The notes under the pieces: generated by a model
Told to the model about the DNA's origin: nothing
Database searches by the model: none
What the model saw: the letters and a program-made list of their open reading frames with translations, nothing else
Source of the DNA: Acidimicrobiaceae bacterium
GTDB lineage: Bacteria > Actinomycetota > Acidimicrobiia > Acidimicrobiales > Aldehydirespiratoraceae
DNA: 41,560 nucleotides
Direction of reading: 5' to 3'
NCBI GenBank assembly: GCA_009843735.1
Contig: VYCW01000026.1
Location: forward strand, 1 to 41,560
Shown: in pieces, positions 1-8,485 of the stretch
Position numbering within the stretch: the stretch's first letter is position 1
Layout: each line of letters begins with the position of its first letter
Translations under genes and position numbers: made by a program

Positions 1-992
1 TCTTGCGGTCTCTGGTGGGGGGGGGTTCCCCGGCGGGGTGGGGCCCGGCGCGGGGGCTCTCGGTGGGGGAGGTGCGGGACGCCCTGCGGGGCACCGGCGC
101 GGCCGACGCCAAGATCCAGACGGTCGGCGGTGACACGATCAGGGTGCGGGCCGACGTCGAGGGACCCGGGGCGGTCGACAGCGTCCGCAACGCCTTGGCC
201 GAACTGACCGGCGTGACCGGCAACGACGTGAGCGTCACCAACGTGGGCCCGTCGTGGGGCGCCGAGACGACCGCCAACGCCCAGATCGCGCTGATCGTGT
301 TCTTCGCCCTGATCGCCGTCTACATCGCGGTCAGGCTCGAGTGGAGGATGGCTGTGGGGGCGCTGCTGGCGGTGGCCCACGACATCGTGCTGTCGGTGGG
401 CTTCTACTCGCTGTTCCAGTTCGAGATCACGCCGGCCACCGTCATCGCGTTCCTCACCATCATGGGCTACTCGCTCTATGACACCATCGTGGTCTACGAC
501 AAGGTGCGGGAGGTGGTCGGCCGAGTGTCGGCCACTGGCCGTTACACCTACACCGAGATGATGAACCTGTCGCTCAACCAGGTGCTGATGCGGTCCGTCA
601 ACACCTCGATCACGTCGATGATCCCCGTGGCGTCGATGCTGATCATCGGCTCGTTCGTGCTGGGCGCGGTGACACTGCAGGAGTTCGCCATCGCTCTGCT
701 GGTGGGGATCATCGTGGGCACCTATTCTTCATTGTTCGTAGCAGCCGCGGTGGTGGCCAAGATGAAGGAGCGTGAGCCCGCCTACGTCGAGATCGCCGAG
801 AGGATCCGCCTGCGCGGCGGTGCAGGCGACGGCCCGACCCGCACTGTCGCGGCCGACGACGCGGTCCTGGGCACGTCGGTCGCGGCCAAGCGGTCGGCCA
901 CCGCTCGCCGGGGCGGGGCGGCCTCCCCACCCGCGGCAACCCCGGCGTCGGGCGCCATCCCCCCTCGTCCCCGCAAGAAGAAGCGGCGGTGA
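1..992 (+). CDS. secF: Protein translocase subunit SecF (5' partial)
   Basis: SecF works with SecD in the membrane to complete Sec-dependent protein export using the proton gradient. The visible part holds the external domain (about residues 18-80), then five hydrophobic segments beginning at the stretch IALIVFFALIAVYIAV. The family hallmark GYSLYDTIVVYDKVRE is present, as are the conserved segment around residues 188-200 (NQVLMRSVNTSIT) and a basic Arg/Lys-rich C-terminal tail after residue 290. The first transmembrane helix and the true start lie left of the window, so the TTG at base 3 should not be taken as the start. The first 20 or so codons are unusually Gly-rich and cross a run of nine Gs (17-25), so this edge may carry a sequence error. 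secD would be expected just upstream. Family assignment is secure. Confidence 0.95.
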   Translation, partial: LRSLVGGGSPAGWGPARGLSVGEVRDALRGTGAADAKIQTVGGDTIRVRADVEGPGAVDSVRNALAELTGVTGNDVSVTNVGPSWGAETTANAQIALIVFFALIAVYIAVRLEWRMAVGALLAVAHDIVLSVGFYSLFQFEITPATVIAFLTIMGYSLYDTIVVYDKVREVVGRVSATGRYTYTEMMNLSLNQVLMRSVNTSITSMIPVASMLIIGSFVLGAVTLQEFAIALLVGIIVGTYSSLFVAAAVVAKMKEREPAYVEIAERIRLRGGAGDGPTRTVAADDAVLGTSVAAKRSATARRGGAASPPAATPASGAIPPRPRKKKRR

Positions 993-1027
993 GTGCCGTG
1001 CCCCGGGCCCGGGGGGAGCCGGACTAG

Positions 1028-3262
1028 ATGGCCACCGTCACCCGGGTCCTGCCCTGGCGCCGAGGAGCCCGGAGGCCGGCAGCCGCCGAGATCGCTCCGC
1101 TGCTGGAGGTGTACCGCCAGCGCCACCGCGACGGTTCGCCGGACCTCATCGTTCGAGCCTTCGACGTGGCGGCCAAGGCCCATGAGGGTCAGATGCGCCT
1201 GTCGGGGGAGCCCTACATACGGCACCCGGTGGCCGTGGCCGCGATCGTGGCCCGGCTCGGGCTCGACGATGTCACCATCGCCGCGTCGCTGCTGCACGAC
1301 GCGGTGGAGGACACCGACGTTGCCCTAGCCGTCATCGAGGCCGACTTCGGCGCGGATGTCGCCCGCATAGTTGACGGGGTCACCAAGCTCGACCGGGTCC
1401 AGTACGACACCCGCGAGCAGCAGCAGGCCGCCTCGGTGCGGAAGATGATCGTGGCCATAGCCCGGGACCTGCGGGTCCTGATCATCAAGCTGGCCGACCG
1501 GCTGCACAATCTGCGCACGGTGGCGGTGCTGCCAGCGTTCAAGCAGGACTACATCGCCCGCGAGACCCTCGACGTGTACGCGCCACTGGCCCACCGCCTC
1601 GGGATGCAGGACATCAAGCAGCAGCTGGAGGATCTCGCCTTCGCCGCGCTGGAGCCCCGCCGCTACGCCGAGATCGACCAGATGGTGCAGCAGCGGGCCC
1701 CCGAGCGCGACATCTACCTGGAGCAGGTGCTGGGCGACGTGGAGTCCCGCCTGGCCGAGTTGGGGATCAAGGCCGAGGTGACCGGACGGCCCAAGCACCT
1801 GTGGTCGATCTACGAGAAGATGGTGGTCAAGGGCCGGTCCTTCGAGGAGATCTTCGACCTCATCGGCATCCGCGTGCTGGTGGGCTCGGTGCGGGACTGC
1901 TACGCCGCGCTGGGCTCGATCCACGCCACCTGGCGACCGGTCCAGGGCCGGTTCAAGGACTACATCGCGATGCCCAAGTTCAACCTCTACCAGTCGCTGC
2001 ATACGACGGTGGTGGGCCCTCAGGGCAAGACGCTGGAGGTGCAGATCCGCACCCGCCAGATGCACGACCGGGCCGAGCACGGCGTGGCCGCCCACTGGGA
2101 GTACAAGGACGACTCGCCGTCGCAGGAGATGGCCTGGCTGTCGCGCATCGTCGACTGGCAGCAGGAGACGTCGGATCCGGCCGAGTTCATGTCCAACCTC
2201 AAGACGGAGCTCGACACCGACGAGGTGTACGTGTTCACGCCGGCGGGCAAGGTGATCGAGTTGCCGGTGGGGGCCACGCCGGTGGACTTCGCCTACAGCA
2301 TCCACACCGATGTGGGCCATGCCTGTGTCGGCGCCAAGGTGAACGGCCGGCTGGTGGCGCTGGACAGCCGGCTGCTGTCGGGCGACGTGGTCGAGATCTT
2401 CACCACCCGCACCGAGGGCGCGGGACCGAGCCGGGACTGGCTGAAGTTCGTGGCCAGCCGCCGGGCCGCCAACAAGATCAAGCAGTGGTACTCCCGCGAG
2501 CGCCGGGCCGACGCCATCGAGAACGGCCGTGACGACCTGATCCAGGCCCTGAGACGGGAGGGCCTGCCCGCCCGGCGCCTGCTGAAGGACAAGCTGCTGG
2601 AAACCATCGCCGAGCAGCTCAACTACAGCTCCACCGATCTGCTGTTCCTGGCCATAGGGGAGGGCCACCAGTCGGCGTCGTCGGTGGCCGGCCGCTTCGC
2701 CCGGGCCCTGCAGGGCGACGACGCCGAGGGCGAGCAGGACCGCCTGCCCACCACGGCCCGGCGGCGGGCCGGCCACAGCCGAAGCGACGCTGATGTGGGC
2801 GTGCACGTGGAGGGCCTCGACGACATCCTCATCCGGCTGTCGCAGTGCTGCGCGCCGGTGCCGCCCGACGAGATCATCGGGTTCGTGACCCGGGGCCGGG
2901 GCGTGTCGGTGCACCGGGACGACTGCGTCAACGCCATCGGGCTCGCTGAGGGCCAGACCGACCGGCTGATCGAGGTCGAGTGGGACGCCGACTTCGCCGG
3001 CAAGTTCTCGACGACCGTCTCGGTGCTCGCGCTGGACCGTCCTGGCCTGCTCCGCGATGTGACTGATGTGCTCGCCGAGCATCGCCTCAGCATCATCAGC
3101 GCGCGGGCCGAGACCGGTGACGATTTCATCGCCCGCATGGACTTCGAGTTCGAGCTGGCCGACCTGTCCCAGCTCGACTCGGTGCTGTCGAGCGTGCTGG
3201 CCCTCGAAGCAGTCTTCGAGGCCTACCGGGTAGTCCCCGGAGGCAACGGCCGACCCGCCTAG
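1028..3262 (+). CDS. rel: Bifunctional (p)ppGpp synthetase/hydrolase Rel
   Basis: This enzyme makes (p)ppGpp from ATP and GTP/GDP during starvation and also degrades it. Domains in order: HD hydrolase (about 45-195) with intact HDxxED at H90-D91; nucleotidyltransferase (about 235-360); TGS (about 398-460); a helical region with a conserved Cys pair (C607-C608); and a C-terminal ACT domain (about 655-735). The synthetase carries RFKD at residues 308-311. This is the RxKD signature of bifunctional Rel enzymes; monofunctional RelA has ExDD. The length of 744 residues is normal. The ATG is preceded by a GGGGGAG ribosome-binding site (about 1011-1017). It follows secF by 35 bases, a common actinobacterial arrangement. 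Both active sites look intact. Confidence 0.97.
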   Translation: MATVTRVLPWRRGARRPAAAEIAPLLEVYRQRHRDGSPDLIVRAFDVAAKAHEGQMRLSGEPYIRHPVAVAAIVARLGLDDVTIAASLLHDAVEDTDVALAVIEADFGADVARIVDGVTKLDRVQYDTREQQQAASVRKMIVAIARDLRVLIIKLADRLHNLRTVAVLPAFKQDYIARETLDVYAPLAHRLGMQDIKQQLEDLAFAALEPRRYAEIDQMVQQRAPERDIYLEQVLGDVESRLAELGIKAEVTGRPKHLWSIYEKMVVKGRSFEEIFDLIGIRVLVGSVRDCYAALGSIHATWRPVQGRFKDYIAMPKFNLYQSLHTTVVGPQGKTLEVQIRTRQMHDRAEHGVAAHWEYKDDSPSQEMAWLSRIVDWQQETSDPAEFMSNLKTELDTDEVYVFTPAGKVIELPVGATPVDFAYSIHTDVGHACVGAKVNGRLVALDSRLLSGDVVEIFTTRTEGAGPSRDWLKFVASRRAANKIKQWYSRERRADAIENGRDDLIQALRREGLPARRLLKDKLLETIAEQLNYSSTDLLFLAIGEGHQSASSVAGRFARALQGDDAEGEQDRLPTTARRRAGHSRSDADVGVHVEGLDDILIRLSQCCAPVPPDEIIGFVTRGRGVSVHRDDCVNAIGLAEGQTDRLIEVEWDADFAGKFSTTVSVLALDRPGLLRDVTDVLAEHRLSIISARAETGDDFIARMDFEFELADLSQLDSVLSSVLALEAVFEAYRVVPGGNGRPA

Positions 3263-3284
3263 AACATGCGCGGGGTAGGTGCAG

Positions 3285-3305
3285 CCCCGTCAAATCGGGA
3301 CGGGG
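3285..3305 (+). terminator. Probable intrinsic terminator after rel
   Basis: A 7-bp G+C-rich stem (CCCCGTC at 3285-3291 paired with GACGGGG at 3299-3305) with a 7-base loop is followed by TGTTTCCC. It starts 22 bases after the rel stop codon and lies before the hisS promoter. The U-tract is short, so this is a likely but weak terminator. A second hairpin (ACGGGC...GCCCGT) may form at about 3337-3362. The rest of 3263-3441 shows no gene. Confidence 0.5.
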
Positions 3306-3441
3306 TGTTTCCCGCTCTTGTTCGCTGCGCTCACGGGCCGCTCGGGCCACGGCCCCGCCCGTATGGAAGGGTTCGCTGGCCTACCCGCGGGGCCTCTTGG
3401 CCAGGTCCCCCGATCTCCCCTGAGCGGGAGCGGGGTGGCGG

Positions 3442-3447
3442 TAGCCT
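3442..3447 (+). promoter_or_regulatory. -10 box of hisS (near-leaderless start)
   Basis: TAGCCT, preceded by GCGG, lies 8 bases before the GTG chosen for hisS. It matches the TANNNT -10 of actinobacterial promoters and the GGTAGCCT boxes found before gmk, def and hisG in this window. No convincing -35 is seen. The position predicts transcription starting at, or a base or two before, the start codon. Confidence 0.6.
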
Positions 3448-3455
3448 CGGGGGTC

Positions 3456-4733
3456 GTGGCCCAGCCCTTGTTCCGCGCCCCTGTGGGCACCCGCGACATC
3501 CTGCCGCCGGAGTCGGTCCGGAGGCGGCGGCTGGTGTCCGTGTTCGCCGATCTGGCCGACCGCAGCGGCTTCGAGCTGCTGGAGTCGCCCATCTTCGAAG
3601 AGCTCGGGGTGTTCCAGCGTCTCGGTGCCAACAACGACGTCGTCACCAAGGAGCTCTTCGAGTTCTTCGACAAGGGCGACCCTCCCCGGCATCTGGCCCT
3701 CCGCCCCGAGCTGACGGCCAGCGTCTGCCGGGCCTTCGCCGAGCACCGGCCGACGGTGCCCTGGAAGATCTGGTACTCCGGCCCCCAGTTCCGCTACGAG
3801 CGCCCCCAGGCAGGCCGCTACCGGCAGTTCGAGCAGGTCGGGGTGGAGACCCTCGGCACCGACGACCCTCACGCCGACGTCGAGGTGATCGGCCTCGGCG
3901 TGCGCTTCTACGAGGCCCTCGGCATGAGGCAGGTGCGCCTGCAGATCAACAGCCTCGGAGATGCCGAGAGCCGCCCGGCTTACGACGCCGCGCTGGCCGA
4001 CTACCTCCAGAACCGGCGGGGCGAGCTCTCCGAGCAGTCCCGCGTCACCCTGGAGCGCAACCCCCTGCGGGTGCTCGACTCCAAGCGCGAGCACGACCAG
4101 CCCGTGATCGAGGCGGCGCCGGTGATGGCCGACTTCCTCTCGGGGGCCTCGGCCGAGCACTTCGCCGCGGTCAAGGCCGGGCTCGACAGTCTCGACGCGG
4201 CCTACGAGGTCTCACCCCGACTAGTGCGCGGGCTCGATTACTACACCCGCACCACCTTCGAGTTCGTGGCCGACGCGCTCGACACCGCCCAGAACGCGGT
4301 GGGGGGCGGCGGCCGCTACGACGGGCTGGTGGAGGAGTTGGGCGGGCCCGCGACGCCCGGCATCGGATTCGCCTTGGGCGTCGACCGCATCCTGCTGGCC
4401 TGCGACGCCGAGGGCGCCTTCGGCGGCACCCCGCCGCCGGTCGAGGTGTTCGTGGTGGATGTCGCCGGTGGCGAGAGCGCGGTGGTGATGTGCGACCGGC
4501 TCAGGCAGGCGGGCCTGGGCGTGGACCGGGCCTTCGACGGTCGTTCCATGAAGGCCCAGATGAAGCGGGCCGACCGCTCCGGGGCCAGCGTGGCCGTGAT
4601 CGTCGGACCCGACGAGCGGGCCGCCGGCGCGGCCACGGTGCGCGACATGCGCCCCGGTGGTGGCCAGCGCCAAGTCCCCGAGCCCGAAGTGGTGGCGGCC
4701 GTCACCGAGATGCTGGCAGGTGAGGCGCCGTGA
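3456..4733 (+). CDS. hisS: Histidine--tRNA ligase
   Basis: HisRS charges tRNA-His in the cytoplasm. Class II motifs are clear: the N-terminal FRAPVGTRDILPPES, motif 2 around FRYERPQAGRYRQF, the histidine-binding LVRGLDYYTRTTFEF, GGGGRYDGL, and motif 3 GIGFALGVDRI. A C-terminal anticodon-binding domain follows (about residues 330-425). The frame is open upstream to 3279, but homology begins only at AQPLFRAPVGTRD. The GTG at 3456 also sits 8 bases behind a TAGCCT box, so I choose it and reject the N-terminal extension. The length is then 425 residues, normal for the family. It overlaps aspS by four bases (GTGA), the usual hisS-aspS pair. Confidence 0.95.
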   Translation: MAQPLFRAPVGTRDILPPESVRRRRLVSVFADLADRSGFELLESPIFEELGVFQRLGANNDVVTKELFEFFDKGDPPRHLALRPELTASVCRAFAEHRPTVPWKIWYSGPQFRYERPQAGRYRQFEQVGVETLGTDDPHADVEVIGLGVRFYEALGMRQVRLQINSLGDAESRPAYDAALADYLQNRRGELSEQSRVTLERNPLRVLDSKREHDQPVIEAAPVMADFLSGASAEHFAAVKAGLDSLDAAYEVSPRLVRGLDYYTRTTFEFVADALDTAQNAVGGGGRYDGLVEELGGPATPGIGFALGVDRILLACDAEGAFGGTPPPVEVFVVDVAGGESAVVMCDRLRQAGLGVDRAFDGRSMKAQMKRADRSGASVAVIVGPDERAAGAATVRDMRPGGGQRQVPEPEVVAAVTEMLAGEAP

Positions 4734-6502
4734 CCGGGAGCGACGGCACCGCCATGAGGACCGACCTGTGCGGCCACCTGGGAGCCGGCGACGCGGGCCG
4801 CTCCGTCGCCGTGTGCGGTTGGGTGGACCGCCGCCGCGAGCACAGCGAGCACCTCGCCTTCATCGACCTGCGAGATCACACGGGCGTGCTCCAGTGCGTG
4901 GTGGACGGGGCCCGCGACCTGCGCTCGGAGTATGTGGTGCGCATCACCGGAACCGTCACGCTGCGCCCCGAGGGCACCGCCAACCCCGCGCTGGCCACCG
5001 GTGAGATCGAGCTCCAGGACTGCGAGGTCGAGTTGCTGTCGCGGGCCGAGCCGCCGCCGTTCCCCCTCGACGAGCGCACCGACGTGGACGAGACGCTGCG
5101 CCTGCGACACCGCTACGTCGACCTGCGCAAGCCCCGCATGCAGCGCAACCTGCGGGCCCGGGCCGCGGTCAACCGGGCCATCCGCCGGGCCATGGACGCT
5201 CAGGGCTTCGTAGAGGTCGAGACCCCGATGCTCATCGCGTCCACCCCTGAGGGGGCCCGTGACTTCGTGGTGCCGTCCCGCAAGGAGCCGGGCTCGTTCT
5301 ACGCCCTGCCCCAGAGCCCGCAGATTTTCAAGCAGCTCACCATGGTCGGCGGCGTCGACCGCTACTACCAGATCGCCCGCTGCCTGCGGGACGAGGACCT
5401 GCGAGCCGACCGCCAGTTCGAGTTCTCCCAGCTCGACGTCGAGGCGTCGTTCGCAACCCGCGACGATGTGCTCGGTTTCGTGACGCGGGCCGTGGCCGAG
5501 GCCACCGTCGAGGTCGCCGGGCATGATCCCGGCACCTTCGATCGCATGACCTGGCACGACGCGATGGAGCGGTTCGGCTCCGACAAGCCCGACACCCGCT
5601 TCGGCATGGAGCTGGTGGAGCTCACCCCGATCTTCGCCGACACCAAGGCCCGGGTCTTCCAGGCCTCGTGCGTGAAGGGGATCTGCCTGACGGGCGGGGC
5701 CGAGAACCTCCCGCGCAGCCGTGTCGACGAGCTGGTGGCCACCTGCCAGCGCTGGGGGGCCAAGGGCCTGGCCTGGATGCGGGTCGTCGCCACCGAGGAG
5801 GGCGGCTCAGCCCTAGACGCCGGGGTGGCCAAGTTCCTGTCCCCGGATGAGGGCGCGGCGGTGATCGAGGCCCTCGAGGCCCGGCCCGGCGACATGGTGT
5901 TCCTGGTGGCCGACGAGCGGCCACTGGTTCGCCACGTGCTGGGGTTGCTGCGCCTGGAACTGGGCCGCCCGCCTGTCAACGACGGCCGCCTCAACTATCT
6001 GTGGGTGGTGGACTTCCCCCTGTTCGAGGCACTCACGCCCGAGGGCGAACCGATCCCCTCGCACCATCCGTTCACCATGCCCCACGAAGACGACCTACCG
6101 ATGCTGATGTCGGGACAGCCTCTCGACGACGAGGCGCTGCTAGACATCCGCAGCCAGGCCTACGACCTGGTCCTCAACGGCTGGGAGCTCGGCTCGGGCA
6201 GCGTGAGGATCCACCGCCGAGAGATCCAGCAGCGCATCTTCGCGGTCCTGGGTATCGCGCCCGACGAGGCCCAGGAGCGTTTCGGCTTCCTGCTCGACGC
6301 GTTCCGCTACGGCGCCCCGCCCCACGCCGGCTTCGCGGTCGGCCTGGACCGCCTGGGCGCCCTGCTGGTGGGGGAGGAGAACATCCGCGAGGTCATCGCA
6401 TTCCCCAAGACCCAGTCGGGCGCCGATCCCCTCACCTACGCCCCCAGCCCCATAGCCGACACCCACCTCCAGGAACTAGGCCTACGAGTCCTACCCCCAT
6501 GA
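4730..6502 (+). CDS. aspS: Aspartate--tRNA(Asp/Asn) ligase
   Basis: Bacterial-type AspRS of 590 residues: N-terminal OB-fold anticodon domain (about 10-115), class II catalytic core with SPQIFKQLTMVGGVDRYYQI and ARCLRDEDLRADRQFEF, GAD insertion domain (about 290-425), and C-terminal motif 3 (GLDRLGALL). The anticodon domain reads RRREHSE. The His aligns with His31 of non-discriminating Pseudomonas AspRS, where discriminating enzymes such as that of E. coli have Leu. It therefore probably also charges tRNA-Asn for GatCAB amidation (inference). The GTG start overlaps the hisS stop (GTGA) and has AGGTGAGG close upstream. An in-frame ATG at 4754 matches where most family members begin and is the alternative. 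Confidence 0.95.
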   Translation: MTGSDGTAMRTDLCGHLGAGDAGRSVAVCGWVDRRREHSEHLAFIDLRDHTGVLQCVVDGARDLRSEYVVRITGTVTLRPEGTANPALATGEIELQDCEVELLSRAEPPPFPLDERTDVDETLRLRHRYVDLRKPRMQRNLRARAAVNRAIRRAMDAQGFVEVETPMLIASTPEGARDFVVPSRKEPGSFYALPQSPQIFKQLTMVGGVDRYYQIARCLRDEDLRADRQFEFSQLDVEASFATRDDVLGFVTRAVAEATVEVAGHDPGTFDRMTWHDAMERFGSDKPDTRFGMELVELTPIFADTKARVFQASCVKGICLTGGAENLPRSRVDELVATCQRWGAKGLAWMRVVATEEGGSALDAGVAKFLSPDEGAAVIEALEARPGDMVFLVADERPLVRHVLGLLRLELGRPPVNDGRLNYLWVVDFPLFEALTPEGEPIPSHHPFTMPHEDDLPMLMSGQPLDDEALLDIRSQAYDLVLNGWELGSGSVRIHRREIQQRIFAVLGIAPDEAQERFGFLLDAFRYGAPPHAGFAVGLDRLGALLVGEENIREVIAFPKTQSGADPLTYAPSPIADTHLQELGLRVLPP

Positions 6503-7104
6503 CGCCAGGAACCCGTCAGCCCAGGTCGTCCCGGGAACGCCGGCCGTGGATGGAACGACTGGAAGGCGTCGCTGGGCTGGTGTTCGTCGTGGCCGGTCTG
6601 GGATTGGCGTTGGTCCACTACCTCGCGGGTGCCGACGGATTGCCCAACGCCGAATTAGGGGCGTTGGCCTTCGGAGCGCCCTACAGCGCGCTCGGCTGGC
6701 TCGCCTTCCTCGGGAGCCGGAGCGGGCGGCCCGCGCTGACCCTCTTTGCGGGCATGCCCTTGGTGTTCATGAGCATGGTCTCGGTCGTGACGATCCTGCT
6801 CGTGCTGCCCGCGGGACTCCTTGCGGTCAGGGGCCTGGCGGGAGTGATCCTCGGCCGGCAGCAGCACCTGGACACGCCCGAGATGTGGCTGCCGCTCGTC
6901 GTGACGGCCGCCCCGGTGTTGGCGTTCGGGTACCTGCTGTTCCACAAGGATCCGGCGGAGTGGCGAGTAGACGAGCACACCATCTCCGGCACGAGCGACA
7001 TCATCACGGTGTTCGAGTCGGCCTTGTCGCTGGGGGCGGTCGCATTGGCGGTCGCGGTCTCGTACGTGTGGATCGTCAGGGAGGCATTCTCCCGACGCGG
7101 TTAG
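6499..7104 (+). CDS. Unrecognised multi-spanning membrane protein
   Basis: I do not recognise this 201-residue protein. After a short basic N-terminus it shows about five hydrophobic segments: VAGLVFVVAGLGLALVHYL, ALAFGAPYSALGWLAFL, a long one around LVFMSMVSVVTILLVLPAGL that could be one or two helices, LPLVVTAAPVLAFGYLLF, and LGAVALAVAVSYVWIV. A short charged loop (HKDPAEWRVDEH) lies before the last one. No catalytic motif is visible. The ATG at 6499 overlaps the aspS stop (ATGA), which supports translational coupling; an in-frame ATG at 6550 is an alternative. It separates aspS from rarA, which are often close neighbours in actinobacteria, so it looks like a lineage-specific insertion. Codon choice is a little richer in TTG than the flanking genes. 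Confidence 0.75.
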   Translation: MTPGTRQPRSSRERRPWMERLEGVAGLVFVVAGLGLALVHYLAGADGLPNAELGALAFGAPYSALGWLAFLGSRSGRPALTLFAGMPLVFMSMVSVVTILLVLPAGLLAVRGLAGVILGRQQHLDTPEMWLPLVVTAAPVLAFGYLLFHKDPAEWRVDEHTISGTSDIITVFESALSLGAVALAVAVSYVWIVREAFSRRG

Positions 7105-7121
7105 ACCACGAGCTGAGGGCG

Positions 7122-7127
7122 TAGGGT
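7122..7127 (+). promoter_or_regulatory. -10 box of rarA (leaderless start)
   Basis: TAGGGT ends 6 bases before the rarA GTG, predicting that the transcript begins at the start codon. TTAGAC at 7101-7106 could be a -35, but the 15-base spacing is short. There is no ribosome-binding site before rarA. Confidence 0.6.
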
Positions 7128-7133
7128 CACGGC

Positions 7134-8456
7134 GTGGCTGGGGATCTGTTCGATGCGGCCGCGGCTGAGCGCCTCCAAGCGCGGGCGCCGCTGGCGGCCC
7201 GGCTGCGGCCCCGCACCCTGGACGAGATCGTGGGCCAGGACCACCTCGTGGGGCCGGGGCGGCCGTTGCGGGAGCTGATCGCGTCGGACCGGCTGTCGTC
7301 GGTGATCCTGTGGGGGCCGCCGGGCACGGGCAAGACCACGCTGGCCCGGGTGGTTGCCCTCACCACCGCCAAGTACTTCGAGGAGCTGTCGGCGGTGACT
7401 GCCGGGGTCAAGGACGTGCGGGCCGTGATCGAGCGGGCCAGGGACCGCCTCGGCACCCAGGGCACGGGCACGATCCTGTTTCTCGACGAGGTCCACCGCT
7501 TCAACAAGGCCCAGCAGGACGCCCTGCTGCCCGCGGTGGAGGACGGCCTGATCGTGCTGATCGGCGCCACCACCGAGAACCCCCACTTCGAGGTCAACCC
7601 GCCGCTCATGTCGCGCTCGACGCTGTTCCGCCTGAACCCGCTCGACAGCGGGTCGCTCGTCGAGCTGGTCCTCCGCGGCCTGGCCGAGGAGAAGGCCACC
7701 GCCGACGACGAAGCCGTCGAGCACCTCGCGGCCCGCAGCGGCGGCGACGGCCGCCACGCCCTCACCGGGATAGAGGTGGCGGTGGCGCTGGCCGGCCGCC
7801 GAATCGGGACCGGCACCGGCGGCGGGACGGTGGGGCCGGTCCACGTGACACTGGCCGACGCGGAGGCGGCCGCCGACGCCAAGGCGGTGCGCTACGGCCG
7901 TGACGGCCACTACGACGTGATCAGCGCGTTCATCAAGAGCATCCGGGGCTCCGACGCCGACGCCGGACTGTACTGGCTGGCCCGGATGCTCGAAGCCGGT
8001 GAGGATCCCCGTTTCATCGCCCGGCGGCTGGTGATCCTGGCCTCCGAGGACATCGGACTGGCCGACGACGGAGCCCTGCTGGTGGCCGACGCCGCGGCCC
8101 GGGCCGTCGAGTACGTCGGCCTGCCCGAGGCCCAGCTCAACCTGGCCCATGCGGTGGTGCGTCTCGCCACCGCGCCCAAGTCCAACCGGGTGACGGTCGC
8201 TCTGGGCCGGGCTGCCGCGGACGCCCGGGCCGCCGGGGCGGGCGAGGTTCCCATGCACCTGCGCGACGCCCACTACCAGGGCGCGAGGTCGCTGGGCCAC
8301 GGCGAGGGGTACCGCTACCCCCACGACGACCCCGACGGGTGGGTCCCCCAGGAGCACCGGCCCGCCGACGTGGCCGGCAACGTCTACTACGAGCCATCGG
8401 ATCACGGCGCCGAGTCCGCCCTCCGCAAGCATCGACCCAGCCCCGAACACTTCTAG
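7134..8456 (+). CDS. rarA: Replication-associated recombination protein RarA (MgsA)
   Basis: A clamp-loader-like AAA+ ATPase that acts at stalled replication forks and binds single-stranded DNA ends and SSB. Walker A is GPPGTGKTT (K67) and Walker B is LFLDEVHRFNK (D118-E119). Sensor 1 lies in LIGATTENPHFEVN and an arginine-finger segment at LMSRSTLFRL. The C-terminal tetramerisation domain has the family signatures HYDVISAFIKSIRGSD and ALYWLARML-like residues, ending with the GYRYPHDDPDGWVPQ block. At 440 residues the length is typical. The GTG start is fixed by the -10 box 6 bases upstream rather than by a ribosome-binding site. It is the first gene of a probable unit leading towards alaS. 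Confidence 0.95.
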   Translation: MAGDLFDAAAAERLQARAPLAARLRPRTLDEIVGQDHLVGPGRPLRELIASDRLSSVILWGPPGTGKTTLARVVALTTAKYFEELSAVTAGVKDVRAVIERARDRLGTQGTGTILFLDEVHRFNKAQQDALLPAVEDGLIVLIGATTENPHFEVNPPLMSRSTLFRLNPLDSGSLVELVLRGLAEEKATADDEAVEHLAARSGGDGRHALTGIEVAVALAGRRIGTGTGGGTVGPVHVTLADAEAAADAKAVRYGRDGHYDVISAFIKSIRGSDADAGLYWLARMLEAGEDPRFIARRLVILASEDIGLADDGALLVADAAARAVEYVGLPEAQLNLAHAVVRLATAPKSNRVTVALGRAAADARAAGAGEVPMHLRDAHYQGARSLGHGEGYRYPHDDPDGWVPQEHRPADVAGNVYYEPSDHGAESALRKHRPSPEHF

Positions 8457-8473
8457 GTTGCTGGGGTTGCCGG

Positions 8474-8479
8474 TATCTT
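8474..8479 (+). promoter_or_regulatory. -10 box of the DUF948-type gene (leaderless start)
   Basis: TATCTT, preceded by CCGG, ends 6 bases before the GTG at 8486. This is the same spacing as rarA, aroB and gmk. It lies between the rarA stop (8456) and the next gene. No -35 is evident. Confidence 0.6.
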
Positions 8480-8485
8480 GACTGG

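Noticed and set aside
1001-1014. 14-bp palindrome CCCCGGGCCCGGGG between secF and rel
   Set aside because: It has no loop for a good RNA hairpin, and its right half is simply the G-rich ribosome-binding region of rel. A G+C-rich coincidence is likely.
1325-3082. Reverse-strand open frame (585 codons) opposite rel
   Set aside because: Shadow of a clearly functional gene; composition artefact with no family match.
3279-3455. N-terminal extension of hisS
   Set aside because: The residues before AQPLFRAPVGTRD match nothing in HisRS. The stretch holds the rel terminator and the hisS -10 box, and the GTG at 3456 fits the promoter spacing.
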